The notes under the pieces were generated by a model. That model ran no database searches. It saw only the letters and a list, made by a program, of their open reading frames with translations, and was not told the DNA's origin. A DNA stretch of 64,000 bases from Pseudomonas fragi (lineage in GTDB: Bacteria > Pseudomonadota > Gammaproteobacteria > Pseudomonadales > Pseudomonadaceae). Shown here one piece after another: positions 52,607-63,503 of this stretch (position 1 is the first letter of the stretch; every line of letters begins with the position of its first letter). The position numbers and the translations under genes were made by a program. The stretch lies in the NCBI RefSeq assembly GCF_002269505.1, contig NZ_NQKQ01000009.1:62001-126000 (forward strand), in the 5' to 3' direction.

Positions 52607-53788
52607 ATGAAAAACTCTTTTGGTTTTACCTGTTATCTCGCAGGGCTCAGCATGCTGGGCTATCTGGCAATGGATATGTATTTGCCGGCATTCGGCGCGT
52701 TGCGCAGTGAGCTTGGGCTTTCGGCCGGTGCCGTGGGCGCGAGCCTGAGCATCTTTCTGGCCGGGTTCGCCTTGGGCCAGTTGCTCTGGGGGCCGTTGTC
52801 GGATCGCCTGGGGCGCAAGCCGGTGTTGTTGGCAGGGTTGTCGCTGTTTGCCCTGGGTTGCGTGGGCATGTTCTGGGTTCAGGACAGTGTGCTGCTGCTG
52901 AGCCTGCGGTTTATTCAGGCCATCGGCATTTGCGCGGCGGCGGTGACCTGGCAGGCGCTGGTCATCGACCGATACCCTGCTGACAAGGCCAACCGTGTAT
53001 TTGCCGGGATCATGCCGCTGATGGGCCTGTCACCGGCGCTGGCTCCTTTGCTGGGGGCCGTGGTGCTGGGTCATCTGGGTTGGCAGGCGATTTTTGCGGT
53101 GTTGCTGGGTTTGGCGGTGCTGCTGATCGTTCCGACGCTGCTGCTCAAGGAACCCCCTCGCGCAGCATCCAGGGCCGTCAAGGCCAGGGTGAGTTACTGG
53201 CAACTGCTGAGCACTGCAACTTTCAGTGGCAACGTGATGATCTTCGCCGCGTGCTCGGCCAGCTTTTTTGCCTGGTTGACGGCCTCACCCTTTATTTTGG
53301 GTGATATGGGCCATAGCCCGAGCGATATCGGCTTGAGCTACGCGTTGCCTACTGTTGCATTTATGGTGGGTGGCTACAGCTGTCGCAGCGCGCTGCAGCG
53401 GATCAGCGGACGAGCGCTGTTGCCCTGGTTGCTGGTGGCGTACTGCGCGAGCATGGTTGGCTTGTATGTGGTTGCGACCCAGACCGTGCCGACGCTGACC
53501 ACCTTGCTGATACCATTTTGTCTCATGGCGCTGGTCAACGGTGCGAGCTATCCGATTGTTGTAGCGAGTGCATTGAAACCGTTTTCGGAAAACTCCGGCA
53601 AGGCCGCAGGCTTGCAGAACACCTTGCAGCTTGGGCTGTGCTTTTTGGGCAGTTTGCTGGTGTCGACCTTTATCAGCCAGCCGCTGCAAATCACGGTTCA
53701 AGTGATGCTGGCTACGGCGCCGCTTGCGGTGCTGGGGTATTTGATTCAGCGGCGCAAGGTGAATGCCGAGGTGTTGGCGGCGTCTTGA
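52607..53788 (+). CDS. punC: MFS transporter PunC (YdhC)-like, Bcr/CflA group
   Basis: A 393-residue, 12-helix carrier: LAGLSMLGYLAMDMYLPAFGALR, SLSIFLAGFALGQLLWGPLSDRLGRKPVLLAG and CSASFFAWLTASPFIL fit the Bcr/CflA subfamily and E. coli PunC. In E. coli it takes up purine nucleosides; conserved pairing with punR suggests the same here. The start is uncertain (ATG 52607 or 52586); 52607 gives the normal N-terminus. Confidence 0.85.
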   Translation: MKNSFGFTCYLAGLSMLGYLAMDMYLPAFGALRSELGLSAGAVGASLSIFLAGFALGQLLWGPLSDRLGRKPVLLAGLSLFALGCVGMFWVQDSVLLLSLRFIQAIGICAAAVTWQALVIDRYPADKANRVFAGIMPLMGLSPALAPLLGAVVLGHLGWQAIFAVLLGLAVLLIVPTLLLKEPPRAASRAVKARVSYWQLLSTATFSGNVMIFAACSASFFAWLTASPFILGDMGHSPSDIGLSYALPTVAFMVGGYSCRSALQRISGRALLPWLLVAYCASMVGLYVVATQTVPTLTTLLIPFCLMALVNGASYPIVVASALKPFSENSGKAAGLQNTLQLGLCFLGSLLVSTFISQPLQITVQVMLATAPLAVLGYLIQRRKVNAEVLAAS

Positions 53789-53865
53789 ATTAATAGACCT
53801 CCCATGACGCGCCTAATACCCATCAGGCGCGTGCTGCAAAACGATTGGGTGGCACAACAGGCGAA

Positions 53866-54561
53866 TCAGGCCACATCCACCAGCACAATCTCGCTGTCTT
53901 CAATTGCCGTAACCCGTAGCACGGTCTCATCGACAACGGCCACACCATCCCGTGCGCTGGCCCGTAGACCATTAACCTCGATCAACCCGGTGGCAGGCAC
54001 CAGATAGGCGCGCCGACCGCTGTCCAGACAGTACTCGGCGGTTTCCCCGGCTTTAAGGTTGGCCGCCACCAGTCGCGCATCGGCACGAATGCGCAGGCTT
54101 TCAAGGTCACCCTCCTTGCCGCTGGCCAGGGTCACAAAGCCCTCGCGCTGGCCTTTGGGGAAAGGCTTGGCCCCCCAGGACGGAGCATCCCCTTGCTGAT
54201 TGGGTATGATCCAGATCTGGAAGATCCTGGTCGGTGTCGGCTCCAGGTTGTATTCGCTGTGGGCAATCCCGGTACCTGCGCTCATTACCTGCACATCGCC
54301 CGCTTCGGTACGACCCTTGTTGCCCAGATTGTCTTCGTGGCTGATAGCACCTTCGCGAACATAGGTGATGATTTCCATATCGCGGTGCGGATGCTTGGGG
54401 AAACCGGTACCAGGTGCGATCACGTCGTCGTTCCATACCCGCAGGTTGCCCCAGTTCATCCGCTGCGGGTCGTGGTATTCGGCGAACGAAAAGTGGTGAT
54501 GGGCGTCCAGCCAGCCGTGGTTTGCTCCGCCAAGTGTGTTGAAAGGTCTGAGTTCAAGCAT
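53866..54561 (-). CDS. Pirin-family protein (YhaK/YhhW-like bicupin)
   Basis: A 231-residue bicupin. The first cupin has metal ligands H-x-H in GFPKHPHRDMEIITYV, with GTGIAHSEYN and the late Glu; the second cupin is degenerate. YhhW-like pirins have quercetinase activity in vitro. The start MLELRPFNTLGGANHGWLDAHHHFS is the family N-terminus, at ATG 54561 after AGGAGAAG. Physiological substrate unknown. Confidence 0.9.
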   Translation of the reverse strand: MLELRPFNTLGGANHGWLDAHHHFSFAEYHDPQRMNWGNLRVWNDDVIAPGTGFPKHPHRDMEIITYVREGAISHEDNLGNKGRTEAGDVQVMSAGTGIAHSEYNLEPTPTRIFQIWIIPNQQGDAPSWGAKPFPKGQREGFVTLASGKEGDLESLRIRADARLVAANLKAGETAEYCLDSGRRAYLVPATGLIEVNGLRASARDGVAVVDETVLRVTAIEDSEIVLVDVA

Positions 54562-54818
54562 GATGCTTCTCCTGAGTAGAGTGCCAAGGGTTGCCCGGTT
54601 GGCGATGGGATGATTCTCCATCAGCAACATATCGATAAAAAGCTGAAAAAATGCGTCAAAACAATCTGTTTAATAGATGTATTTGTGCGGCATTAAATCG
54701 CCATTTACCTTCAAAGCAGGCTCTAAACGGCTGATGCCCAAGCAATTAGCTAGAAATTGGCGGGCAATGGGGCGACCATAGCCCCTCCGCCCGGACAGCC
54801 TCAAACCCTGGAGTCAGC

Positions 54819-57290
54819 GTGCCGCAACACAATCCCGAACTGCCTGAACAGCTTGCCCCCATCACCCAGTTGCCTTTGCTCAAGCGCCTTGCTGCGCGAT
54901 TGTTTGGCAGTGGCTTGAGCCGTTTGCGCGCACAACATGCGCCGTCCTGGCTGCAGGGCCAGGCAGACGGGTTTCGCAGCGGGCACAGTGCCGGGGTGGA
55001 TTACGGTTTCAAGGAGGGCCATGCCGAAGGGCTGGAAGAGGGCAGTCAGGTACTGTTTATCAGCGACATGCGCCCGCAGGAACTGCGTGCCCCCGGGATC
55101 GACGAAAACCTGTTCGATGACTGGCGCCTGCCGCTGGGCCCGGAGCTGAAAAAACTGATCAAGGCCGACGTCGCCGCCAATCTGCCCGCGCACGCCCAGC
55201 CCAGTGCGGCACAGTGGAAGATGATCTTCAGCGATACCCCGTCCACCTCGGTGGTTGCCGGGGCCGGGGCCGGCAAGTCGACGTCGCTGGTGTTGCGGAT
55301 TCTGCTACTGACCCATTATCTGGGCTTTGAACTCGATTCGATGACCGTGGTGACCTTTACCCGTGAGTCACGCAAGGACTTTATCAAGAAGCTGCAGGAA
55401 ATCTTCGCCTTGTGGGGGCACAATCTGTCGCTCAAGCAAGCCCGTGATGTAGTACGCACCTTTCACTCGCGGATTTTGCCCATGGTGCGCAGCCTGCCCG
55501 GCTACAGCCAGTTACAGGCCTTCGAGACCCTGAATAACCGCAACCTGCTTAACGACGACGATACTGACAGCAATCCGTTTGACCTGCGTATCAACGATGC
55601 CCAGCGCCAGCAACTGAATGCCTGTTATCACGGGCTATATAGCCGCGATGAGCGTTTCCGCCAGACCCTCGCACCATTGCGTCTGCATGCCTTGCAGCTC
55701 AAGGAGCTGGAGCGCGACCATCCTGATGTGCAAAAACGCATGGCCGTGACCGAGCTGGCCTCCAGGCGCGACGAAGAACTCTGTGACACCCTGGAAGACC
55801 TCTGGTTTGCTGCCGGCGCGTGGCCGATCAAGGGTATCGAGCCCAATCGCGAAACTGTCGAGATCAATGGCTCGCCGTTCCATTGTCACGGCTATATTGC
55901 CGAGCTGGATGCCTGGGTGGTGCTGGGCTTCGATCCCCGAGAAAACCCGCAGATGTGCCGTCCCGGGGCCAAGCTCAGCGTGCGCGCCGAATGGGCAGTA
56001 AAACGCACCCTGTTTCAAGCTTTTTGCAGCAAGCCATTGATATGGCTTGAAAATTACGATGCTGCCAAGCGTGTTGTCAGTGCCTTGGCAGGTGATGCCA
56101 GCGCAGGTCCCGGGTTTGATTACAAACTCAAGGGCGAACTGGGCTCAGCACCCTTGCTCGACAGTTTTGTCGCCGCCGCCAGCTTTATCGAAAACCTGGG
56201 GCTGGACGTGGCCGCTGCCGTGGGCGAAATGCGCTTTGCCAAGGATGACCCGGACCGGTTCTTTTTTGAGGCCTTGAGCCTGTTCTGGCGGGCGCTGGAA
56301 GACCACTTGCTGGCACAGACGCCGCCGGTGATGACTTACAACCGCATGTTCTCCCTGTTTGGCGAGAACACCCCGCAGAACTTCAAGCTGCTCAGCCACG
56401 AGCAACTGCGCCCGCTGTCGCACTTGATGATCGATGAGTTTCAGGATGTCTCGCCACAGATCGTGTCCTGGCTACGCGCCAGCTTGCGCGAGATCCGCAG
56501 CCGTGGCCCGGCCATGCATGTTGGCCGTGGGGCCCAGCGTTCTTCGTTGTTGTGCGTGGGCGATGACTGGCAGTCGATCTACGGCTGGCGGGGCAGTTCG
56601 CCCAAGTACTTTATGGAGTTCGACAAGCAATTCCTGTCGCCTGCCACTACCCGGGTGATGCTCAGCGACAACTTCCGCAGCCATCAACACATCATCGATG
56701 CCGCCGAGCACATCGTGCGTGCCGCGCCGTCTATAGCCGGCAAGCGGGCCAAGGCCAGCGGCGAGCCCAAGCCGGCAGTTCCGGTCACTGTGCTCAATCG
56801 CGATGATCAAGCCTTGGCTGCGCAGTTGATCGAACATTACAACGCAGGCGACAGCATCTTGATGTTGTTTCGAAAAAGTAGCGATAAGTTATTGATTGAA
56901 AAGGATCTGCAGTCAGTAGTTAATGCAGATTCTAGGTTGGAGCCCCAAGAGCGCAGGCTCAAGCTACTGACCTACCACAGCTCCAAGGGCTTGCAGGCGG
57001 ATGCTGTTTTCCTGTTGGGGGATTGCCAGCATCTGACAACGTCACCTTACAAAAATCAGGTTTACCGCATGGCCGGCCTGGGCAAGGAGGGTGACCCCGA
57101 GCCGTATGACAATGCCCAGAAAGACGAAATCCTGCGTCTGGCCTATGTCGGTATCACCCGGGCAGTCAAACATTGTTACTGGTATGTGGAAAGCCAGGAT
57201 GGCCAGGGGCCGAATATCCCCAGGGCCTCGGACCGCGTGCCTCAGGGCAAGGCGTTTTTCGAGGACTTGCGGCTCGATAACAATAATTAA
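54819..57290 (+). CDS. UvrD/HelD-like superfamily I DNA helicase
   Basis: An 823-residue SF1A helicase. Walker A VVAGAGAGKSTSLV at about residues 144-157, motif Ia VTFTRESRKDF, motif II LMIDEFQDVSPQ (about 530), motif III VGDDWQSIYGWRG and motif VI VGITRAVKHCYW. It is longer than E. coli HelD (684) with a long insertion between residues 280 and 480 (restriction-like/unknown, including PIKGIEPNRETVEINGSPF). The first 50 residues are variable. GTG start. It unwinds DNA in repair in the family; the role of the insertion is unknown. Followed 14 bases later by ggt. Confidence 0.85.
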   Translation: MPQHNPELPEQLAPITQLPLLKRLAARLFGSGLSRLRAQHAPSWLQGQADGFRSGHSAGVDYGFKEGHAEGLEEGSQVLFISDMRPQELRAPGIDENLFDDWRLPLGPELKKLIKADVAANLPAHAQPSAAQWKMIFSDTPSTSVVAGAGAGKSTSLVLRILLLTHYLGFELDSMTVVTFTRESRKDFIKKLQEIFALWGHNLSLKQARDVVRTFHSRILPMVRSLPGYSQLQAFETLNNRNLLNDDDTDSNPFDLRINDAQRQQLNACYHGLYSRDERFRQTLAPLRLHALQLKELERDHPDVQKRMAVTELASRRDEELCDTLEDLWFAAGAWPIKGIEPNRETVEINGSPFHCHGYIAELDAWVVLGFDPRENPQMCRPGAKLSVRAEWAVKRTLFQAFCSKPLIWLENYDAAKRVVSALAGDASAGPGFDYKLKGELGSAPLLDSFVAAASFIENLGLDVAAAVGEMRFAKDDPDRFFFEALSLFWRALEDHLLAQTPPVMTYNRMFSLFGENTPQNFKLLSHEQLRPLSHLMIDEFQDVSPQIVSWLRASLREIRSRGPAMHVGRGAQRSSLLCVGDDWQSIYGWRGSSPKYFMEFDKQFLSPATTRVMLSDNFRSHQHIIDAAEHIVRAAPSIAGKRAKASGEPKPAVPVTVLNRDDQALAAQLIEHYNAGDSILMLFRKSSDKLLIEKDLQSVVNADSRLEPQERRLKLLTYHSSKGLQADAVFLLGDCQHLTTSPYKNQVYRMAGLGKEGDPEPYDNAQKDEILRLAYVGITRAVKHCYWYVESQDGQGPNIPRASDRVPQGKAFFEDLRLDNNN

Positions 57291-57304
57291 AGGATCACTT
57301 CAAG

Positions 57305-59134
57305 ATGGATTCCCAGTTTGCCAAAAACACCTGCGCCCGCGTATTCGCCTTGTCAGCCCTGGTGCTGTGGACAGGCGGATGCAGTACCGGGCAGTCAGAG
57401 CAGCAAACCCGCTCCGAGTTGCCGCCTGCGCCCGAAATAGCCTCGGGTTTGCGTTCCGATATGGCCCCGGTACACGCTGTCCGGCATTTGGCAGCAGCGG
57501 CCAACCCGCTGGCCACTGAGGCGGGGCAGCAGATGCTGCGCAAGGGCGGCTCGGCAATAGACGCAGCCATCGCCATGCAGGCGGTACTCGCACTGGTTGA
57601 ACCGCAGTCCAGCGGCATCGGCGGCGGTGCTTTCATTATGTATTGGGACGGCAAGCGCGTGCAGGCCTTCGACGGTCGCGAAACCGCCCCGGCAGGTGCC
57701 ACCCCGGGTATGTTCCTCGGCGCAGATGGCCAGCCGATACCATTTTCCCAGGCGCAGATAGGCGGGCGTTCCGTCGGTGTGCCCGGGGTGCTCAGGGCGC
57801 TGGAGATGGCCCATCAGCAACATGGCAAACTGCCCTGGCATGATCTGTTTCAGCCGGCTATCAAACTGGCCAGCGAAGGGTTTCCTGTCTCCAAACGCTT
57901 GCATACGCAAATTGCCGCCGACACGTTTATGGTCGGCTCCCCGGAAATGGCTCGGTACTTCCTCACCCCTCAAGGGCAAGCCTTGCCGGTTGGCACTTTG
58001 CTGAAAAATCCGGAACTTGCACGCACCCTGCAAACCATCGCGGTGCGCGGGGCCGACGGGTTTTACCAGGGTGCCGTGGCCCAGGCCATGGTGGACAAGG
58101 TTCGCTCCCACCCCCGACCTGGCACTCTGTCCCTTGCTGACATCAAAGGTTACCAGGCTCGGGAGCGCACGCCGGTATGTGGTGACTACAAGCAGTGGCA
58201 AATCTGTGGCATGCCGCCGCCGTCTTCGGGAGGTGTAGCCGTCATACAGACGCTGGGGATTCTTGAGGCCCTGCAAAACAAATCCCCGGCCCTCGATCTG
58301 GCAATAATGCCACCTCTGCCGGGCACTGGCGGAGCAGGCCTGGAGCCTTCGCCGTCTGCGGTCCACCTGATCGCTGAAGCAGAGCGTCTGGCTTACGCTG
58401 ACAGGGCACAGTACCTGGCGGACAGCGACTTCGTACCGGTCAATGTGCAAGGGCTGACAGAGCAAGGTTACTTCAAGACACGAGCGGCGTTGGTCGGTGA
58501 CAAGAGCATGGGCCGTGCCGAGGCGGGCGTTCCGGTGGGCATCCACCTTGCCCTGGCCCCGGATCGATCGCCACTGCGCATTTCTACCTCACAAATAGCC
58601 GCTGTCGACGATCAGGGCGGGGCCATATCCATGACCACCTCGGTTGAAGCCGCGTTTGGTTCGCATGTGATGACCCATGGCTTTCTTTTGAACAACCAGC
58701 TCACCGACTTCTCGTTTATACCCGAGGAAAACGGCAAGCCGGTGGCAAACCGCATCGAGCCGGGCAAGCGCCCGCGTTCTTCGATGGCTCCAACCCTGGT
58801 GTTCGAGCGCGAAAGTGGCGAACTGGTCGCAACCATTGGTTCGCCGGGTGGTTCGCAGATCATTGAGTACGTCAACAAGTCGCTGGTTGGCCTGCTGGAC
58901 TGGAAGTTGAACCCGCAGGACGCCATCAGCCTGGGCAATTTTGGCAGCCGCAATGTCGACACTGAACTTGAGGCTGGCCGCTTCAGCCCGGCGCTGGTGC
59001 AGCAATTGCAGGACCGTGGGCACAAGGTGGCATTGATCGAAATGACCAGTGGCACGCAAATCATCATGCGCAGCAAGGATGGTTGGGTGGGCGGTGCCGA
59101 TCCGCGCCGTGAAGGCACTGCCTTGGGGGATTGA
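57305..59134 (+). CDS. ggt: Gamma-glutamyltransferase
   Basis: A 609-residue Ntn-hydrolase. Signal peptide with a lipobox-like TGGC, then the large subunit (MLRKGGSAIDAAIAMQAVLALVEPQSSGIGGGAF, in pieces). Cleavage is expected before Thr428 in STSQIAAVD, which starts the small subunit. SMAPTLVF and GSPGGSQIIEYV are the glutathione-binding blocks. It hydrolyses or transfers gamma-glutamyl groups of glutathione in the periplasm. All catalytic motifs are intact. Confidence 0.92.
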   Translation: MDSQFAKNTCARVFALSALVLWTGGCSTGQSEQQTRSELPPAPEIASGLRSDMAPVHAVRHLAAAANPLATEAGQQMLRKGGSAIDAAIAMQAVLALVEPQSSGIGGGAFIMYWDGKRVQAFDGRETAPAGATPGMFLGADGQPIPFSQAQIGGRSVGVPGVLRALEMAHQQHGKLPWHDLFQPAIKLASEGFPVSKRLHTQIAADTFMVGSPEMARYFLTPQGQALPVGTLLKNPELARTLQTIAVRGADGFYQGAVAQAMVDKVRSHPRPGTLSLADIKGYQARERTPVCGDYKQWQICGMPPPSSGGVAVIQTLGILEALQNKSPALDLAIMPPLPGTGGAGLEPSPSAVHLIAEAERLAYADRAQYLADSDFVPVNVQGLTEQGYFKTRAALVGDKSMGRAEAGVPVGIHLALAPDRSPLRISTSQIAAVDDQGGAISMTTSVEAAFGSHVMTHGFLLNNQLTDFSFIPEENGKPVANRIEPGKRPRSSMAPTLVFERESGELVATIGSPGGSQIIEYVNKSLVGLLDWKLNPQDAISLGNFGSRNVDTELEAGRFSPALVQQLQDRGHKVALIEMTSGTQIIMRSKDGWVGGADPRREGTALGD

Positions 59135-59160
59135 AACCAGCGGTTGGAAAACTGCAACTG

Positions 59161-59184
59161 TGGGAGCGAGCCTGCTCGCTCCCA
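59161..59184 (+). terminator. REP-like hairpin after ggt
   Basis: TGGGAGCGAG cctg CTCGCTCCCA, a perfect 10-bp stem of the sort abundant between Pseudomonas genes (REP family GTGGGAGCGGGCTTGCTCGC). It lies between convergent ggt and the DUF1652 gene and may terminate both. Confidence 0.8.
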
Positions 59185-59205
59185 GTATCTACAGAGGCTG
59201 CAAAC

Positions 59206-59484
59206 TCAAGCCTGCGCCTGCCACGTCATGGGCGGCACAAAGCTTTCGAGCTCGTCTTCAACGCACTGGATGATGCGGCCCACTTGACCGGGGGTCATGA
59301 CCGTCGAACAGGGGATACCGGCGACAGCAATCACGGTTTCGCCACTGGCACGGTCAAACAGTCGGGCCACCATGCTGCCGGGCGCGTCCATGGTCGCCTC
59401 GAAGCCCATCGGGTGGAAATGCCAGCGCATCAGTTGGCAGGCATTGGGGAAGGTGACCTTGTTGATGTTGTCCATCGGGTACAT
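59206..59484 (-). CDS. DUF1652-family small protein
   Basis: A 92-residue protein. The segment NACQLMRWHFHPMGFEATMDAPGSMVARLFDRASGETVIAVAGIPC matches DUF1652, a family almost restricted to Pseudomonas. Function unknown. ATG 59484 has GGAATT upstream. Converges with ggt across the REP hairpin. Confidence 0.8.
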   Translation of the reverse strand: MYPMDNINKVTFPNACQLMRWHFHPMGFEATMDAPGSMVARLFDRASGETVIAVAGIPCSTVMTPGQVGRIIQCVEDELESFVPPMTWQAQA

Positions 59485-59723
59485 AGAGCAATTCCTTTAG
59501 CTCAAGATGTCGGGCGGTTGTTTCTGACCGCATGTGTTTGCGAGTATTTCGTGTTCAAACCTAGCATCCAAAAGCCTTGCTGCTAAGCCTTTTTTGCCCT
59601 GCAACCCGGTTGTTTGCCCGTACTTTGATGTGAATCATGCACTTAGGTGATTTATCCGCTGCCTGTAGCCATTGAAGGCCACACGCAAACTCGGCACTCT
59701 GTGTTTTTTGCCTTGAGCCTGCC

Positions 59724-60542
59724 ATGCGAGCCCCAGACGACGGCCCCGAAAATACCCGCGCCACCGGCGAAACCGTGCTGCGTTACCACCTGTGCTGGAA
59801 GCATCGTGATCTGGACGGGGTCATGGCGCTGTATCACCCCGATGTGACCTACAACGATTTCTTCCAGAATCGGGTCATGCTGCTCGATGAACTGCGCGAG
59901 TATGTGCAGTCGTCCATGCCCAGAGAGCCGGATGAGGCCCTTGAGCACAGCGATCGCATCCGCCTGGATGGCAATACCGCGTTTATTCAATACCGCATGA
60001 CTTTGCGCGGCAGCCAGGGCCTGGTGTCATTTCGTGCCAGTGAGGCAATTACCGTGCGCGACGGGCTGATCTGGCAGGTCAATGAGTACGCCTCGCTGGT
60101 TCATGAAGCGGTGGCCAGCCTGGCCCGGCAGGGCTCGTTGCGCCCGGCGGCAAGCCGGCTGGGGCTGTCGGCGCGTCAGTTGAGCTTTATGGCGCAAGAC
60201 CTGCAAACCTACTTTGAACGCCAGCAGCCCTTTCTGGACCCTGAACTCGATCTGCAACAGGTAGCCAGAGCCTGTGGTTATACGCGCAACCAGATGTCGT
60301 ATCTGCTGAATCAGGTGCTCGGACAAAGCTTTTACCGCTATGTGAATCAGGCGCGCCTGCGCCATGTTCTGGCGGCGATGGACGTAGCTGCAACCCCGGT
60401 CAAGGTGGATGAAATGGCCTTTGCGGCAGGCTTCAACTCGATTTCGGCGTTTTACAGCTGTTTTCGCCAGCACACCGGGCAATCGCCCAAGGCGTATGCC
60501 AAACAAATTTCTTTGCGGGCACGCACGCAAGACGCGCCCTGA
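59724..60542 (+). CDS. SnoaL-like/AraC-type fusion regulator
   Basis: A 272-residue protein of two parts. Residues about 10-125 are a SnoaL-like (NTF2) domain: YHLCWKHRDLDGVMALYHPDVTYNDFF. Residues 155-260 are an AraC-type double HTH: LDLQQVARACGYTRNQMSYLLNQVLGQSFYRYVNQARLRHVL and KVDEMAFAAGFNSISAFYSCFRQHTGQSPKAY. Ligand sensing by a SnoaL domain is unusual. It precedes, on the same strand, an FAD amine oxidase, a cupin and a PotF-like gene and is likely their regulator. Confidence 0.85.
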   Translation: MRAPDDGPENTRATGETVLRYHLCWKHRDLDGVMALYHPDVTYNDFFQNRVMLLDELREYVQSSMPREPDEALEHSDRIRLDGNTAFIQYRMTLRGSQGLVSFRASEAITVRDGLIWQVNEYASLVHEAVASLARQGSLRPAASRLGLSARQLSFMAQDLQTYFERQQPFLDPELDLQQVARACGYTRNQMSYLLNQVLGQSFYRYVNQARLRHVLAAMDVAATPVKVDEMAFAAGFNSISAFYSCFRQHTGQSPKAYAKQISLRARTQDAP

Positions 60543-60590
60543 TGCCAGCGACTAGGATCGAGCCATTCCTGGATCGGTGTGGAGTCGCAA

Positions 60591-61997
60591 ATGCCAGCAT
60601 GGCGTTCAATCAGTTTATGGATGGACCAGCTCGGGGAGGACCTGACGCCTCGCCCGTCCCTTGAGCACGATCTGGATGTCGATGTGGTCATTATCGGTGC
60701 CGGCTATACAGGGCTCTGGACCGCCTATTACCTCAAGCGCCATGCGCCCGGGCTGAGCATTGCCATTGTTGAAGCGCAAACGGCCGGTTTTGGTGCGTCG
60801 GGGCGCAATGGCGGCTGGCTGATGGGCAACCTGTTGGGCGAAGACCGCTTGCTGGCAGGCCTGTCTGTGGAACAGCGGCGCCAATCCTTCGATTTGCTGC
60901 ACGGCATTCCCGATGAAGTCAAAAACGTTATCGATCGTGAAGGTATCGACTGCGATTATCGCAAGGGCGGCGGGTTGTATTGCGCGGCACGCTACCCGGA
61001 GCAGGAAGCCAGCTTGCGCCGCTATCTGGCGAGCCTCTATAGCGAAGGCTTGAATGAATCCGACTACCGCTGGTTGAGCCCCGCCGAACTGGCAGAGCAA
61101 ATCCGTGTGGCAAAACCGTATGGCGGCATTTTCACCCCCCATATTGCCACCCTCCATCCTGCCAAGCTGGTACGTGGACTGGCCCGTGCCGTTGAGCGCA
61201 TGGGGGTACAGATCTACGAACAAAGTCCGGTCACTGAATGGCATGCAGGGTTTGCCCGCACCGCCGTGGCGCAAGTGCGCAGCCGTTGGGTGGTGCCAGC
61301 CGTGGAAGGTTACGCCAACACCTTGGCGCCTTTGGGACGCTATCAACTGCCGGTACAAAGTCTGATCGTGGCAACAGAGCCATTGTCTCAAGTCACTTGG
61401 AACGAGATCGGTCTGAGTCAGGGCCAGGCCTTCAGCGAAAGCAGCCGGCAAGTCACCTACGGTCAGCGCACCGCAGACAATCGCCTGGTGTTCGGTGCCC
61501 GCGGTGGTTATCAGTTCGGTGGGCGCCTGCGTGAGAATTTCGACCTCAGCAGCGACGAAATCGAACTGCGTCGCTATTTGTTCAGTGAACTGTTCCCGCA
61601 GCTTAAAAACGTCGAGATCAGCCACGCCTGGGGCGGCAATCTGGGCATGTCGCGACGGTTTCAGCCGCACATGCTCTGCGATCACCAACAAGGCATTGCC
61701 CTGGCCGGTGGCTACGGCGGTGAGGGGGTAGGCGCCAGTCATTTGGGCGGGCGCACCCTGGCCGACCTGATTTTGCAGCGCGACACCCTTGAGGTGAGGC
61801 AACCCTGGGTGTTGACCGCAGGCGGGCTTGGCGCACTCAAGGCCTGGGAACCTGAACCCTGCCGCTGGCTGGGTTACAACGCGATCATTCGCAGCTTTGT
61901 GTACGAAGACAAAACCCTTGCCAATCCGCACAGCCCGCCCTGGCGTCGGCAGTTTGCCAGTCGCATGGCCGGGTTTATGGAAGGCTTCATGCATTAA
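60591..61997 (+). CDS. FAD-dependent amine oxidase, PuuB/PauB-like (DAO family)
   Basis: A 468-residue flavoprotein. GxGxxG in VVIIGAGYTGLWTAYYL (about residues 32-48), the DAO block GFGASGRNGGWLMGNLLGED and the C-terminal FAD contact LAGGYGGEGVGASHLGGRTLADLI. The GASGRNGG sequence is that of gamma-glutamylputrescine oxidase PuuB and Pseudomonas PauB, which oxidise gamma-glutamylated polyamines. Context (PotF-like gene) supports amine use. Exact substrate unknown. ATG 60591 is preferred to GTG 60579. Confidence 0.85.
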   Translation: MPAWRSISLWMDQLGEDLTPRPSLEHDLDVDVVIIGAGYTGLWTAYYLKRHAPGLSIAIVEAQTAGFGASGRNGGWLMGNLLGEDRLLAGLSVEQRRQSFDLLHGIPDEVKNVIDREGIDCDYRKGGGLYCAARYPEQEASLRRYLASLYSEGLNESDYRWLSPAELAEQIRVAKPYGGIFTPHIATLHPAKLVRGLARAVERMGVQIYEQSPVTEWHAGFARTAVAQVRSRWVVPAVEGYANTLAPLGRYQLPVQSLIVATEPLSQVTWNEIGLSQGQAFSESSRQVTYGQRTADNRLVFGARGGYQFGGRLRENFDLSSDEIELRRYLFSELFPQLKNVEISHAWGGNLGMSRRFQPHMLCDHQQGIALAGGYGGEGVGASHLGGRTLADLILQRDTLEVRQPWVLTAGGLGALKAWEPEPCRWLGYNAIIRSFVYEDKTLANPHSPPWRRQFASRMAGFMEGFMH

Positions 61998-62027
61998 CCA
62001 ACACGTGCGCTTAACAGGAAGCATCCC

Positions 62028-62369
62028 ATGAGCATCACTCAGTTCAAAAACACCGCCAACGTCACCCTGCAGGAGTCTTTCTCCGTCGCTGTGCCGCTGG
62101 GTACGCCAGTGGCGGTGACGTCGGTGACCTGCGTCGAGCGCAACGACGGTGTCGAAACCGGTATCTGGGAATGCACCCCGGGCCGTTGGCGTCGGCAGAT
62201 CATGGAGCAGGAGTTCTGCCACTTTATTCAAGGACGCTGCACCTTCACCCCGGATGACGGTGAAACCCTGACCATAGAAGCGGGCGATGCACTGATGTTG
62301 CCTGCAAACAGCACCGGCATCTGGGATATCCAGGAGACCGTGCGCAAGACTTATGTATTGATCCTTTGA
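62028..62369 (+). CDS. Cupin-domain protein (DUF861-like)
   Basis: A 113-residue small beta-barrel: TGIWECTPGRWRRQIMEQEFCHFIQGRCTFTPDDGETLTIEAGDALMLPANSTGIWDI in order, a DUF861/EutQ-like cupin with Trp-rich motifs. Metal ligands are not complete. Often next to DAO-type amine oxidases in Pseudomonas. It lies 30 bases after the oxidase gene, so co-transcribed. Function unknown. Confidence 0.85.
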   Translation: MSITQFKNTANVTLQESFSVAVPLGTPVAVTSVTCVERNDGVETGIWECTPGRWRRQIMEQEFCHFIQGRCTFTPDDGETLTIEAGDALMLPANSTGIWDIQETVRKTYVLIL

Positions 62370-63503
<1,134 letters not shown>
